Shown here one piece after another: positions 26,878 through 36,696 of a DNA stretch of 64,000 nucleotides. A model generated the notes under the pieces. It was given only the letters and a program-made list of their open reading frames with translations, made no database searches and was not told the origin of the DNA. How positions within the stretch are numbered: the stretch's first letter is position 1; every line of letters starts with the position of its first letter. Origin of the DNA: Okeania sp. SIO2C9 (GTDB lineage Bacteria; Cyanobacteriota; Cyanobacteriia; Cyanobacteriales; Microcoleaceae); NCBI RefSeq assembly GCF_010672455.1, contig NZ_JAAHGO010000010.1, forward strand, positions 106,718 through 170,717, written 5' to 3'. The translations under genes were made by a program, and so were the position numbers.

Positions 26878-28134
26878 GTGAGTATAAATGTTATTGGCAT
26901 AGGTTTAGATGGAGTTGTTGGACTAAATGAGTCAGTGCGGAAAATTGTTGAAAGGGCGACTGTGTTAGTAGGAAGCGATCGCCATCTCCGTTATTTTCCT
27001 AATCATTCTGCCGAAATTATTGTACTGGAAGATATACTTGAGACAATTGTAGAAATACGACAGCATTTAGATACCCCTAATAGTTGTATCGTAGTTTTAA
27101 CTTCAGGAGACCCTTTGTTTTTTGGTTTAGGGAGGTTATTAGTAACTCATTTTCCGCCAGAAAAATTAAGGTTTTATCCGCATCTGAGTTCGGTACAATT
27201 AGCTTTTAGTCGCCTCAAAATTCCTTGGCAAGATGCTAAAATAATTAGTGTTCATGGCCGCTCGATGGATGAGTTGATTCAAGCACTGCAACAGGGAATT
27301 GAGAAAATAGCAGTGTTAACAGACTATAGTCATACACCAAAGGCGATCGCTAATTTATTATTGGCTTTAGATTTACCAATTGACTATCATTTTTGGGTCT
27401 GTGAAAATATCGGTAGTGAGGATGAACGAGTTCAACAATGGTCTATAGGTGAAGCACAACAAGAAATATTTGCTCCGTTAAATGTAGTGGTATTATTACG
27501 TCAAGGTAAATTAGCTAATCAATCTGTGGATTTAACTAATTTACCTTGGTTGGGAATACCGGATAGTTATTTTTTTACTTACGATGACCGCCCAGGGTTA
27601 ATGACTAAACGGGAAATACGAGTGTTAATTTTGGCTGAGTTGGGTTTGCAACCAGGACAAATTATTTGGGATATTGGTGCTGGTAGTGGCTCTGTTTCAG
27701 TTGAAATTGCCCGCCTTTTTAGTGATTCTACAGTATATGCAATTGAAAAAACTGCTGCTGGAACAAGTTTAATTGAAGAAAACTGCCGTCGCTTTCAGGT
27801 GAACAATGTAGTTTCTATTCACGGTAATGCTCCTGATATTTTGCATCACCTGCGCCCTCCCCATAGAATTTTTATTGGGGGTAGTAGTGGTAAACTTAGG
27901 AATATTCTGGGAGTTTGTGGGATGAGGATGCTACCTGGAGGAATGATAGTATTAGCATTTACCAGTTTGGAAAATTTGCATACTGCTTTAAGTTGGGTAG
28001 AGGAAAGAAAAAAGAGTGATCGGAGTTGGAATTATCGTCTTTTGCAAGTACAGTTATCTCGATCTATACCTATAGCTAATTTAACTCGCTTTACTCCACT
28101 CAATCCAGTGAATATTATGATTATTAGTAGTTAG
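26878..28134 (+). CDS. cobL: Precorrin-6Y C5,15-methyltransferase (CbiET fusion)
   Basis: 418 aa from a GTG (GTG AGT ATA AAT GTT ATT GGC). The N-terminal half is the CbiE-type tetrapyrrole methylase: VIGIGLDG at 4-11, VLTSGDPLFFGLGR near 76, YPHLSSVQLAFSRLKIPWQDA. The C-terminal half (from about 235) is the CbiT-type methyltransferase: MTKREIRVLILAELGLQPGQIIWDIGAGSGSVSVEIARL, with the SAM-binding glycine loop. The enzyme adds methyls at C5 and C15 and decarboxylates C12 in corrin ring synthesis. Length is standard for the fused form. Confidence 0.95.
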   Translation: MSINVIGIGLDGVVGLNESVRKIVERATVLVGSDRHLRYFPNHSAEIIVLEDILETIVEIRQHLDTPNSCIVVLTSGDPLFFGLGRLLVTHFPPEKLRFYPHLSSVQLAFSRLKIPWQDAKIISVHGRSMDELIQALQQGIEKIAVLTDYSHTPKAIANLLLALDLPIDYHFWVCENIGSEDERVQQWSIGEAQQEIFAPLNVVVLLRQGKLANQSVDLTNLPWLGIPDSYFFTYDDRPGLMTKREIRVLILAELGLQPGQIIWDIGAGSGSVSVEIARLFSDSTVYAIEKTAAGTSLIEENCRRFQVNNVVSIHGNAPDILHHLRPPHRIFIGGSSGKLRNILGVCGMRMLPGGMIVLAFTSLENLHTALSWVEERKKSDRSWNYRLLQVQLSRSIPIANLTRFTPLNPVNIMIISS

Positions 28135-28289
28135 CACAGGGTAATGTATTTGCGACAAATGAAGGCAATCGCGATCCTAATGGCGATATTCGGTATTTAT
28201 ATCGTTGGTGTTTTAGTCTAAAAACTGGAGCAGTGAAAGAGGAAAAGCTGGATGAAGTGCTTTCAGAGTTTCTCCGTGTTAATGAATAG
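28134..28289 (+). pseudogene. Carotenoid oxygenase fragment
   Basis: Directly after the cobL stop a frame of 51 codons without a start reads GNVFATNEGNRDPNGDIRYLYRW, then FSLKTGAVKEEKLDEVLSEFLRVNE and stop. LYRW..(N/S)L.TGAV.EE.LD....EF.R(I/V)N is characteristic of the carotenoid cleavage dioxygenase (RPE65-like) family. Only this internal segment remains of an enzyme of about 450-490 aa, and no iron-ligand histidine is included. The rest of the gene is absent on both sides. Confidence 0.65.
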
Positions 28290-28850
28290 TTATATCAAAT
28301 CCGGTAGCATCGGTGTTATTCAGTCTTTAAAGATAAGAGTCTATACTGTAGGGGCGAATGGCCATTTGCGTTCCGCAAAGCTGCCGAATCGCGCCCTTAC
28401 CGAAAAATTGTGGGTATGCGCCTCCCCTTTTAAGGGGATAATAAGCGGTCGTTTGCGCAGCATGACCTAGGATGGGATGGCGAGGTCTCCTCGCCATATC
28501 CAATCGACTCCTGTGAAAAAAAATTTTCATGAATTTGTCAATCCTCTTCAATTTATTCTCAAGGAGAGGTAATTATTCATTATTCATTATTCATTATTCA
28601 TTATTCATTGTTGAATGCAGCTTGTTTTCCTTGAGCAATTAAATATGAGAGTCGTCGTCCCGTGGGTAGTTGCGATCGCAACATTCATGCAACAAAACCC
28701 TTTGATTCTAAAAGTTTTTTTGGGTTGCGCTGCGCTTAACCCAACCTACAATCACTACAATCACAAATTTTACTCCTAATTTTCATAATTGTTGAACGAT
28801 AAATAATATTCGCTACATAATTAAGCCCAAATTTACATAATGGCTCACTT
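28290..28850. repeat. Repeat-filled spacer
   Basis: In order: a TATCAAATCCGG element end (28291); GGGGCGAATGGCCATTTGCG; a TTACCGAAAAATTG..CCTCCCCTTTTAAGGGG unit; the palindrome ATGGCGAGGTCTCCTCGCCAT (28478-28498, relatives at 52110 and 60413); a TTCATTA iteration (28575-28612); and a TTGGGTTGCGCTGCGCTTAACCCAA hairpin near 28720-28745. The small frames on both strands are repeat translations. Confidence 0.6.
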
Positions 28851-28955
28851 TACAGCGGTTTTCATTTGGGTAGACCACAGTAGGGACGTTCCATGGAACG
28901 TCCCTACAAGGTTTGATGTGTGAAGATGTGGTTCATCAATCTGAAAAGCGCTGTA
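28851..28955. mobile_element. MITE-A copy 2, overlapping a gene's stop codon
   Basis: TACAGCGGTTTTCA to TGAAAAGCGCTGTA, 105 bp, with the central GACGTTCCATGGAACGTC palindrome. It lies in reverse orientation to copy 1. Its right 20 bp contain the last five or six codons and the stop of the glycosidase gene at 28936. Confidence 0.8.
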
Positions 28956-29745
28956 ATCCTAATAATATAGGCAATATAGCTGTTTCATTAAAATTCAATT
29001 CTGGATGGGTTTGAGAATACAATGCCACCGAAGAACCTCCATCTAAATTAACAATATGTAAGGTCTTACCTGAAAACACAGAAAGCTTTAACAAATAGTC
29101 TGCCAGCTCATCTAATTTGACATTCTCTTTAGTAATAATAAAATATTTTCTTCGGTCTTCTTCTGTATAGGCTAATAATGTTCTTTCAAATAGCAAAAGA
29201 CCATTAAGAGATTGGTTAATATATTTTGTTGTTACTTGATTACTATCTATAATTAACGGACCGGACTGAAATTCAATATTAGTTTTCTCAGTTGAAGGTT
29301 CAAATAGTTTAGTTTCAACAAACTTCAATTCTTCTGTATTTGGGTTAAAGCTAATAATATGGGAAAGTTGTTTATCTTCTTTGACCGGAGTTTTTACTTT
29401 ACCTAATACAGAAAGCCATCCAGCGTGTTCTTTCGATTCTTCAAAAAATGAGCCATTAACTATATATTTATAATTCGATTTTGTTGCAACAGTTTTGACT
29501 GATTCAGCCTGGGATGGTTTGTATATCAAATCAAAATTACCAATAAAAGAAACAATCGTCATCTCATAGTTATTAAATTTATATGCCATAATTTCACCAT
29601 CTTGAAAACTCGAATCAGGATCGACAGTTTGCTGAGAAATAATTTCTTTGTCTAATTTTTTTGCTCGTTGGACAACAGTAATTCCTACTCCTCCTAAACA
29701 AAGCAATACAATCACACACAAACCTATTTTGATTTTTTTGTTCAT
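28936..29745 (-). CDS. Phosphodiester glycosidase family protein (NAGPA-like)
   Basis: 269 aa. Residues 1-27 form a lysine-rich start and hydrophobic helix (IGLCVIVLLCLGGVGITVV), a signal anchor. The body has the NAGPA-domain landmarks: YKYIVNGSFFEES near 93, IEFQSGPLIID near 164, LLFERTLLAYTEEDRRKYFIIT, and HIVNLDGGSSVALY near 235. Relatives remove N-acetylglucosamine from phosphodiesters or act on cell-wall glycans; the substrate here is unknown. The last residues QRFSD and the stop are encoded by the end of a MITE-A element, so the original C terminus was replaced or trimmed on insertion. Confidence 0.85.
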   Translation of the reverse strand: MNKKIKIGLCVIVLLCLGGVGITVVQRAKKLDKEIISQQTVDPDSSFQDGEIMAYKFNNYEMTIVSFIGNFDLIYKPSQAESVKTVATKSNYKYIVNGSFFEESKEHAGWLSVLGKVKTPVKEDKQLSHIISFNPNTEELKFVETKLFEPSTEKTNIEFQSGPLIIDSNQVTTKYINQSLNGLLLFERTLLAYTEEDRRKYFIITKENVKLDELADYLLKLSVFSGKTLHIVNLDGGSSVALYSQTHPELNFNETAILPILLGLQRFSD

Positions 29746-29905
29746 CTTTGAATTTTAAATCTAATCTTCTTGCTCAATAACCATAGCTTCTTTTTATCAT
29801 TAATTTTCTGCGAAAAAAGAACTAACTGAAACAGAAATATCTGGAAATGCTAGAGGGTTAATTTTTCCTTGCCGGAAAATAACTTCCGATTGATAATTAA
29901 TAGTT

Positions 29906-30228
29906 TTGAAGTGCTTGTCACCCTGTGAGGGGACTTACACAATTTTTAGAGCTTTAACTTCCCTGGCGGGAAGTCCCGCGCTCTCCCGTTGGCGGAGGAT
30001 GGTGGCGGCAGCTATTAGGGGAGCGTCGTATGGTCAAGCCAGGGCCAATAGTCGGATACCTCCACAAATAAAACCTTCCTATACCCTTGACAAGCTAGGA
30101 GGTATGCATGTTATCATCAAGGTCAATACAGGGGGAGGACATCACCTCACACGAAACAGCGGTCATTTTTTTCATGGCTGAAGAATCCCGCGTTGTCGCG
30201 CTATGCACAACGTCGGGAGTATGTCAAT
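29906..30228 (+). mobile_element. IS605-type 3' remnant with right-end hairpin
   Basis: The stretch ends with GAATCCCGCGTTGTCGCG, then CTATGCACAACGTCGGGAGTATGTCAA. This is the GAATCCC..hairpin..GGGAG.ATGTCAA right end of TnpB elements. The upstream 250 bp is GC-richer than its surroundings and structured (GGCGGGAAGTCCCGC). It could be the 3' part of an element and its omega RNA, but no TnpB codons are recognisable. Confidence 0.5.
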
Positions 30229-30245
30229 ATAGCCTAAACTCTCTT

Positions 30246-30371
30246 TATGACCAAAAAATAAGGTCAATCGCCTCCCCTTTCAAGGGGATGAAAAAAAATA
30301 GATTCAGTATTTCAAGCTTCCTACTTCAGATTTGAGGTACTGATAACTGATAACTGATAACTAATAACTGA
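30246..30371. repeat. Dispersed repeat family R2
   Basis: Same orientation as 2407-2530: ATGACCAAAAAATAAGGTC, CCTCCCCTTTCAAGGGG, then a run of ACTGATA units. It is separated from the preceding IS end by about 18 bp. Confidence 0.75.
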
Positions 30372-30402
30372 AATGACTGGCAAATACGTCCCTGTTTTCA
30401 GT

Positions 30403-30506
30403 TACAGCGCTTTTCAAACTGATGAACCACATCTTCACAAGCAAAATCCTGTAGGGACGTTCCATGGAACGTCCTTACTGTGGTCTACCCAAATGAAAAC
30501 CGCTTT
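30403..30506. mobile_element. MITE-A copy 3
   Basis: TACAGCGCTTTTCAAACTG to AAATGAAAACCGCT, with the central GACGTTCCATGGAACGTC. The last few bases of the right end are altered (TTTCA instead of GTA). The following TAATGAATAATGAATAA tract is immediately adjacent. Confidence 0.75.
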
Positions 30507-31038
30507 CAACAATTAATAATGAATAATGAATAATGAATAATTACCTCTTCTTTTCAAGGAGAGGATTGACAAAGAGATGAAAATTTTTTTTTATTATCCC
30601 CTTAAAAGGGGAGGCGCATACCCACAATTTTTCGGTAATCAATCAAAAAAACGGATTGATACCAAGTCCAGTTTACCTAGACCACAAATAAGTAAGCTAA
30701 AATTCATATATATTAAGGTTTTCTCAATAATATATTGTAGTCTATAGTAATTGGATTTGGTATGAATTTCGATCAGATAGTGATTTATGAAGCTTTAGCG
30801 GAGCAGTTTTTAGCATAGTCATCCCTGAGTTCTGGAGATTGCTTTCCTAAAGGAATGCTCTGTAAATGCTGTCGCTGGCAATGACAATTGTTTTGCTGGA
30901 GAAAATATTACATGAAAAAATTGAGAGACACACCCTAAATATTTTTCGGGTGCATCTCCTCAGAATCAAATATTTGGAGATATACTTAAGTTAGGTTTTA
31001 AATTTGACGTAGGTTTGCCAGAAATTAGACCTGTGAAC
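30507..31038. other. Spacer downstream of the PEP-CTERM gene
   Basis: It holds a TAATGAA iteration, a CCCCTTAAAAGGGG repeat hairpin (30599-30612) ending in TTTTTCGGTAA, and AT-rich sequence. From about 30700 no repeat or gene is visible. A hairpin GAGACACACCC..GGGTGCATCTC (about 30924-30958) near the gene's 3' end could be its terminator. Confidence 0.4.
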
Positions 31039-31677
31039 CTACTTTTCTTCTTTTTGTTTGCGTTTCAGGGAAGTAGCACCGATAGTACCTATGGCTAGTA
31101 AACCTAGCATAGAAGCAGGTTCGGGTGTTGATTGAACTTCCTCAAAATCATATTTTAAAGTAACTTCTCCTGACACTTCGGAAAGATTAAGACCACCAAA
31201 AAAGTCATTGCCAAGGTCTCCATCCGCAAAAAACTCTACAACCACATCACCAACAGAAGCTACATCTACAAACGCACTGGTGTCGAACACTTGCCAGTCT
31301 ATTATACTCAAATTTACAGAAACCCCATCATCTACTTGAGGGTTGCTAACAAAAACACTGTCTACATCAGACAGACCAGCAAAAGCTCCACTACCAGACA
31401 AAGATAAGACAAAACTTCCTTCACAATCCTCAAAACCTGTACATAATTGAGCTGGGTCAAATGCTGAACCTGTACCAGATAAATCATAATCTAAAGAAAC
31501 TCCTGTAAGGTTTCCTACAGAAGAATCAAAGCCATCAAATGAGATTGGATTAGAAAAATTGCTTACAGTTTGTTCTATAGTTGCTGCTTGAGCAGGAAGA
31601 ACAGATGCTATTAAAGTTAAAGCAGACGCTAATCCTGCGGTAGTTAATCCAGAAGCGATTGAAAGCTTTTTCAACAT
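31039..31677 (-). CDS. PEP-CTERM sorted secreted protein
   Basis: 212 aa. A signal peptide MLKKLSIASGLTTAGLASALTLIASVLPAQA precedes a beta-rich, serine-, aspartate- and glycine-rich body (SLDYDLSGTGSAFDPAQL, FVLSLSGSGAFAG). The C terminus is a PEP-CTERM tail: TPEPASMLGLLAIGTIGATS followed by LKRKQKEEK. That tail is recognised by the exosortase system, cut, and the protein released or attached at the surface, often with exopolysaccharide. No exosortase gene is in the window. A CAGGA lies upstream of the ATG. The two cysteines (CTGFEDC) may form a disulfide. Confidence 0.9.
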   Translation of the reverse strand: MLKKLSIASGLTTAGLASALTLIASVLPAQAATIEQTVSNFSNPISFDGFDSSVGNLTGVSLDYDLSGTGSAFDPAQLCTGFEDCEGSFVLSLSGSGAFAGLSDVDSVFVSNPQVDDGVSVNLSIIDWQVFDTSAFVDVASVGDVVVEFFADGDLGNDFFGGLNLSEVSGEVTLKYDFEEVQSTPEPASMLGLLAIGTIGATSLKRKQKEEK

Positions 31678-32163
31678 AATTAAATTTCCTGAGTTAAGAT
31701 TTATTGCCTACAACATTAATCTACCCCCCCCCCGAAATTTTCGCAATACTGATCTGCCTAACTTTACAGAATCTTTAATTTCATCTACGGTGTTTTTAGT
31801 AGTTAAAATTAGTGGAATTAACTACTAGATAAAGGCTTGAGGTGTATAGCTATGGCAACGGTACTTATAAAGTTTTGATTAAGCTAGACTAAGTTTTCCG
31901 GATATTATGCTTAAATAATAGCTTTATTACGGCTTCAGATAAATTATAGAAATTTTTATTGGTTAGTACATCTAAGAAGGCTGGAAGTGATATAATAAAA
32001 CTTTGTATAAAAAATATTCTCAAGATAATGGAATTTTATTTGGTGTTGTAGATTAACAGAGCGATCGCTAGGTGCGTTACGACAGAAGTTTTCAATTTAT
32101 AGCAACTTTGTGGCATGAAAGTAGCGATCGCAAAGGGAAGTAAAAAATTGAGGGGTAACAAAT
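31678..32163. other. Spacer upstream of the PEP-CTERM gene
   Basis: A homopolymer of nine or so C residues at about 31726-31734 stands just before CGAAATTTTCG, a possible slippage or assembly-sensitive site. Two HIP1 octamers occur near 32061 and 32124. The rest is AT-rich, and no gene is visible. Confidence 0.4.
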
Positions 32164-32265
32164 TACAGCGCTTTTCATTTCGGTAGACCACAAAGACGTT
32201 GCATGCAACGTCCCTAGAGGGTTTTGGTGATGACGATGTGGTTTATTGACCTGAAAACTGCTGTA
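32164..32265. mobile_element. MITE-A copy 4
   Basis: TACAGCGCTTTTCATTTC to TGAAAACTGCTGTA, 102 bp. The central palindrome is changed on both arms to GACGTTGCATGCAACGTC, which keeps the symmetry. An isolated GGACGTTCCATGGAACGTCC core, without the rest of the element, follows at 32319-32345 beside the carB stop. Confidence 0.75.
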
Positions 32266-32417
32266 AACTTTGCTCCCCTCTTTTACTTTTTTATAAGAAT
32301 CTTTTGTATTGTCAAATGTAGGGACGTTCCATGGAACGTCCCTACGAAGCTAACTATGCAACAAACTCTACAACTAAATTAATTCTGACTCCTGACTCCT
32401 GTATCCTGACTCCTTCT

Positions 32418-35400
32418 TCAATAATAATCCTGCATCGCCTTCACTTCCAAAACTTCAGACTTCAACGCTCGAATCGCCGCCGCCGTTGCTTTCGCACCAG
32501 CAATAGTCGTAATTAATGGCACTTTATAATCTAACGAACTCCGCCGAATTTTAATCCCATCAGCACGCGCTTCCTCCCCAGAAGGAGTAGTAATAATCAA
32601 CTGAATTTCTCCATTTTTAATCCCATCCAAAACATTTGGTCGCCCTTCATGCAACTTCAACATCAACCCCACATCCAAACCATGCAAACACAATACCTTC
32701 CGAGTTCCCTCAGTAGCTATCACTTTCAAACCCAACTCAATCAAGTCCTTAACCACTGGCACAACTGCTTCTTTATGGCGATCGCTCATTGACACAAATA
32801 CTGTTCCCTCCAAAGGCAATTTTTGCCCTGCGGATAACTGTGCTTTTGCAAAAGCTTTACCAAAGTCAACATCAATACCCATCGCTTCACCAGTGGAACG
32901 CATTTCCGGTCCTAATATTGTGTCTGTACCGGGGAATTTCGCAAACGGTAACACCGCCTCTTTCACAGAAACGTGTTCGGGTATCTGTTCCTCCACAAAA
33001 CCCAATTCCTCTAACTTTTTTCCAGACATGACTCGCGATGCCATTTTTGCCAAGGGTGTTCCTATTGCCTTAGACACAAAAGGTACTGTTCGCGACGCAC
33101 GGGGGTTTGCCTCCAAAATATATACTGTTTCCCCTTGCACCGCAAACTGAATATTCATTAACCCGATAACATTCAATGCTTTTGCCAGAGCAACAGTCCA
33201 TTTACGAATTGTTTCCACTGCAGCAGGAGCTAAAGTTTGATAAGGAATAGAACAAGCAGAGTCACCAGAGTGAATACCTGCCTCTTCAATATGTTCCATT
33301 ATTCCACCAATAACCACCTGACCAGTACTATCCGCAATGGCATCCACATCAACTTCGATCGCATTTTCCAAGAATTTGTCAATCAAAATCGGATGTTCCG
33401 GTTCCACCTGTACCGCAAACTTCATATAACGCTCTAACTCTTGGTCCGAATAGACAATTTCCATCGCCCTGCCTCCCAACACATAGGATGGTCGTACCAC
33501 TACCGGATAACCTATTTTCTGTGCCACCTCCAGCGCATCCTCAAAACTGCGGGCGAGACCGTTAGCAGCTTGACGAATATCTAAATCTCGCAAAATCTGC
33601 TCAAACCTTTCTCGGTCTTCTGCGGTATCGATAGAGTCTGGGGAAGTGCCCCAAATTTTTGTTTTAGTTTCTGTTTGCTCTAAATATTTTTGCAGAGGAA
33701 CCGCTAACTTCAGAGGTGTTTGTCCGCCAAACTGAACGATAATTCCTTCCGGGTTTTCCGCCTCAATAATATTTAGTACATCCTCTTTAGTCAAAGGTTC
33801 AAAATAAAGGCGATCGCTCGTATCATAGTCAGTCGAAACAGTTTCTGGGTTAGAGTTAACCATAATTGTTTCAAACCCATCCTCTCCCAGAGCATAACTA
33901 GCATGACAACAACAATAGTCAAATTCTATTCCCTGACCAATGCGGTTGGGTCCACCTCCCAGAATCATTACTTTCCGTTTTTCAGAAGGCAAAACTTCTG
34001 ACTCTTCTTCATAAGTAGAATAATAGTAAGGTGTCAGCGCCTCAAATTCTGCTGCACAAGTATCCACCGTTTTATAAGCAGGTTTAACTCCCAAACTCAA
34101 CCGATGACTTCTGACCTCATCCTCATCAGTCTTACTACAATATGCAATTTGGCGATCGCTAAAACCTTGCCGTTTAATATCCCACATCTGCTCTTTTGTT
34201 AATTCGTTGAGCGGAGTGCGCTTAATCAATTTTTCTGTATCGGTCAACTCCCGCATCTTATCCAGAAACCAAATATCAATTCCCGTCAACTCATATATTT
34301 CTTCTACAGTCATTCCCAGTAACAAAGCATGACGTACTGTAAACATTCTCTCTGGGTTAGGTGTGCGTAACCCGGAGCGTACTTGTTCTAAACTGGGTAA
34401 CTTTTCCCAGCGATCGCTACCAAAACCTGCCCTACCTGTTTCCAAAGACCGCAATGCTTTCTGAAACGATTCCTGGAATGTCCTACCTATTGCCATTGCT
34501 TCTCCCACCGACTTCATCTGAGTTGTCAGCACTGCTTGGGAACCTGGAAATTTCTCAAAAGCAAATCTAGGAATTTTCGTGACAACATAATCTATAGTTG
34601 GTTCAAAACTAGCTGGTGTCTTTTTAGTAATATCATTAGGAATCTCATCTAAGGTGTAACCTACTGCTAATTTTGCTGCCATTTTAGCAATAGGAAAACC
34701 AGTAGCTTTTGACGCCAAAGCTGAAGAGCGACTCACCCGTGGGTTCATTTCAATCACAATCACATCTCCATTCACCGGGTTGACAGCAAACTGAATATTA
34801 GAACCCCCAGTTTCTACCCCTATTTCCCGGATAATTTTAATCGAAGCATCTCGCAGTCGTTGATATTCCTTATCCGTTAATGTTTGAGCTGGAGCAACAG
34901 TGATTGAGTCTCCAGTATGTACACCCATCGGGTCAATGTTTTCGATCGAACAGATAATTACTACATTATCTGCTAAGTCTCGCATTACCTCAAGTTCATA
35001 TTCCTTCCAACCAATCAACGATTTTTCCACTAGGATTTGAGATACTGGACTAGCATCTATCCCTGCTTGCGACATTGCTTCGTATTCTTCCTGATTGTAA
35101 GCAATCCCTCCTCCTGTCCCCCCCAGTGTGAAAGCAGGACGAATAATTAGAGGATAAGTACCGATTTCGTTGGCGATCACCTTTGCCTCTGCCCAACTAC
35201 TAGCAATACCTGATGGACAAACTGGGATGCCAATTCGAGCCATTGCTTCTTTGAATAGCAGTCGGTCTTCGGCCATTTCAATTGCTGGTAGTTTAGCCCC
35301 GATTAACTCAACACCATACTTAGCTAAAGTACCATTTTTGGCCAAAGATACTGCTATATTTAAAGCTGTCTGACCGCCCATTGTGGGTAGGAGAGCATCT

Positions 35401-35648
35401 GGTCGTTCTTTGGCAATGACTTTTTCTACAAGTTCAGGAGTCAGGGGTTCGATGTAAGTACATTCGGCAATTTCTGGGTCTGTCATAATTGTAGCTGGAT
35501 TGGAGTTGACCAGCACAACCTCAAATCCTTCTTCTCTAAGAGCTTTACAAGCTTGTGTACCACTATAATCAAATTCACAAGCTTGGCCAATTACAATCGG
35601 ACCAGAACCAACAAGTAGAATTTTGCGTATATCTTGGCGACGCGGCAT
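32418..35648 (-). CDS. carB: Carbamoyl-phosphate synthase, large subunit
   Basis: 1076 aa, full length. CarB makes carbamoyl phosphate from bicarbonate, ammonia delivered by CarA and two ATP, for pyrimidine and arginine synthesis. It shows the expected internal duplication: first ATP-grasp half opens [22 protein letters not shown] and has [14 protein letters not shown] near 170 and [18 protein letters not shown] near 300. The second half opens [20 protein letters not shown] near 560 and has [13 protein letters not shown] near 713 and [18 protein letters not shown] near 837. A C-terminal MGS-like allosteric domain (about 945-1076) contains [12 protein letters not shown]. carA is not adjacent. 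Confidence 0.98.
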   Translation of the reverse strand: MPRRQDIRKILLVGSGPIVIGQACEFDYSGTQACKALREEGFEVVLVNSNPATIMTDPEIAECTYIEPLTPELVEKVIAKERPDALLPTMGGQTALNIAVSLAKNGTLAKYGVELIGAKLPAIEMAEDRLLFKEAMARIGIPVCPSGIASSWAEAKVIANEIGTYPLIIRPAFTLGGTGGGIAYNQEEYEAMSQAGIDASPVSQILVEKSLIGWKEYELEVMRDLADNVVIICSIENIDPMGVHTGDSITVAPAQTLTDKEYQRLRDASIKIIREIGVETGGSNIQFAVNPVNGDVIVIEMNPRVSRSSALASKATGFPIAKMAAKLAVGYTLDEIPNDITKKTPASFEPTIDYVVTKIPRFAFEKFPGSQAVLTTQMKSVGEAMAIGRTFQESFQKALRSLETGRAGFGSDRWEKLPSLEQVRSGLRTPNPERMFTVRHALLLGMTVEEIYELTGIDIWFLDKMRELTDTEKLIKRTPLNELTKEQMWDIKRQGFSDRQIAYCSKTDEDEVRSHRLSLGVKPAYKTVDTCAAEFEALTPYYYSTYEEESEVLPSEKRKVMILGGGPNRIGQGIEFDYCCCHASYALGEDGFETIMVNSNPETVSTDYDTSDRLYFEPLTKEDVLNIIEAENPEGIIVQFGGQTPLKLAVPLQKYLEQTETKTKIWGTSPDSIDTAEDRERFEQILRDLDIRQAANGLARSFEDALEVAQKIGYPVVVRPSYVLGGRAMEIVYSDQELERYMKFAVQVEPEHPILIDKFLENAIEVDVDAIADSTGQVVIGGIMEHIEEAGIHSGDSACSIPYQTLAPAAVETIRKWTVALAKALNVIGLMNIQFAVQGETVYILEANPRASRTVPFVSKAIGTPLAKMASRVMSGKKLEELGFVEEQIPEHVSVKEAVLPFAKFPGTDTILGPEMRSTGEAMGIDVDFGKAFAKAQLSAGQKLPLEGTVFVSMSDRHKEAVVPVVKDLIELGLKVIATEGTRKVLCLHGLDVGLMLKLHEGRPNVLDGIKNGEIQLIITTPSGEEARADGIKIRRSSLDYKVPLITTIAGAKATAAAIRALKSEVLEVKAMQDYY

Positions 35649-36098
35649 AGATTTATATTTATTTGTTTGACAATTAAGGTTTAATCCACAGTATTTTAAG
35701 GGTTAGTATAGTTGTAGTGTTATGATATACAGACCAATTTTATATTTGGGCATTCAAAGGATAAGTTTTAAATACTCTGAAAAAAAGAATAGGGAATGAT
35801 TAATTATTAATTTAATTAATTATATAATCCTTCTATTATTACTATTATTATGATTAATTAATCTGACTTTATAGAAGTCGGAATTAATATTTTTAACTTT
35901 TGTCCAAGAAATAAGGTCTCAGACCTTTCCTTTTAAAAGGATCAGGACTTACGCAAAATATGAAAATATAAACCACCTGTAGGAGTTAACTACCTTTAAC
36001 CCCTATTAGATATAGTCGCTCTGCTTTCCTACGGAATGCTGCGCAAACAGTAGGAGATACTGATAATTGGTAACTGATAACTGATAACTGATAAAGAT
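35649..36098. repeat. Spacer with repeat fragments
   Basis: AT-rich to 35900, then a partial R2 unit (AAGAAATAAGGTCTCAGACC, TTCCTTTTAAAAGG). A single CAGGACTTACGCA element end follows at 35942, then the dispersed TCCTACGGAATGCTGCGCAAACAG unit at 36028 and four ACTGATA units ending just before the next start codon. No gene is visible. Confidence 0.55.
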
Positions 36099-36350
36099 AT
36101 GCCTAGAAACCCTGATGAATTTGCTATACACCTATTGTTAGAAGGTGGCGCTCGCGAAGAAGTACGTTTTCTGACTCTTAAAGAATTTCAAACCTGGTAC
36201 AGTGGCGTTATAGTTCCAAAGCATGATTCTCCAGAGTTTGTAAATGTGCCAATTAAGACTATTCAAGGAGAATATATGGTTGTTCGTCCCTCTGCTATAA
36301 TTGCTATCCGGGTTGAACCTATATTTAATTCTAGTGTTGAAAGATATTAA
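36099..36350 (+). CDS. Small conserved cyanobacterial protein
   Basis: 83 aa, unnamed. The sequence MPRNPDEFAIHLLLEGGAREEVRFLTLKEFQTWYSGVIVPKHDSPEFVNVPIKTIQGEYMVVRPSAIIAIRVEP alternates beta strands and turns. It fits a short protein I believe is widespread in cyanobacteria without known function. No catalytic motif is obvious. It is transcribed away from carB; a run of ACTGATA repeats lies directly before the ATG, so no standard ribosome site is visible. Confidence 0.75.
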   Translation: MPRNPDEFAIHLLLEGGAREEVRFLTLKEFQTWYSGVIVPKHDSPEFVNVPIKTIQGEYMVVRPSAIIAIRVEPIFNSSVERY

Positions 36351-36696
36351 GTGAAGTTCTCTGTCGTTGAATCTAATATCATGTCCGCTTAATTAGCAAT
36401 AATAAAGTTTTTGTTTGTAGTTTTGCTCTAGCTCTTGCAATACTTATATTATTGCTAAAGTAAAACTACGCAGCTCTATTATAATTGTTCTACCGTCAGC
36501 GTAGCTCCCCCGAAGGGGACACATTATATGAGATGATAACGGGAACTTCAAAACAAGGATAACTGTACCCAATTTCCTGATGAAGTTTCTTGTTTTGTTG
36601 AGGCAATGCTACGCTTTAGATGTCCCGTTTGCGCCCTTGATGACCTAGAAAAGCGTTAAAGTGCATTGTGTGCCAGCTAAACACAGACTAACTAAC
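36351..36696. other. Spacer upstream of the ROK kinase gene
   Basis: It contains a CTCCCCCGAAGGGGA hairpin (about 36507-36521) and a fragment of the dispersed GCAATGCTACGC..GTTTGCGC family near 36603-36632. The GTG at 36661 extends the ROK frame by 12 codons but these are not conserved. Nothing else is recognised. Confidence 0.4.

Noticed and set aside
26628-26930. 100-aa frame before cobL
   Set aside because: It is made of direct repeats and overlaps the well-supported GTG start of cobL.
29906-30335. 91- and 75-aa frames
   Set aside because: They run through an IS605-type end and repeat R2, with no protein-family signal.
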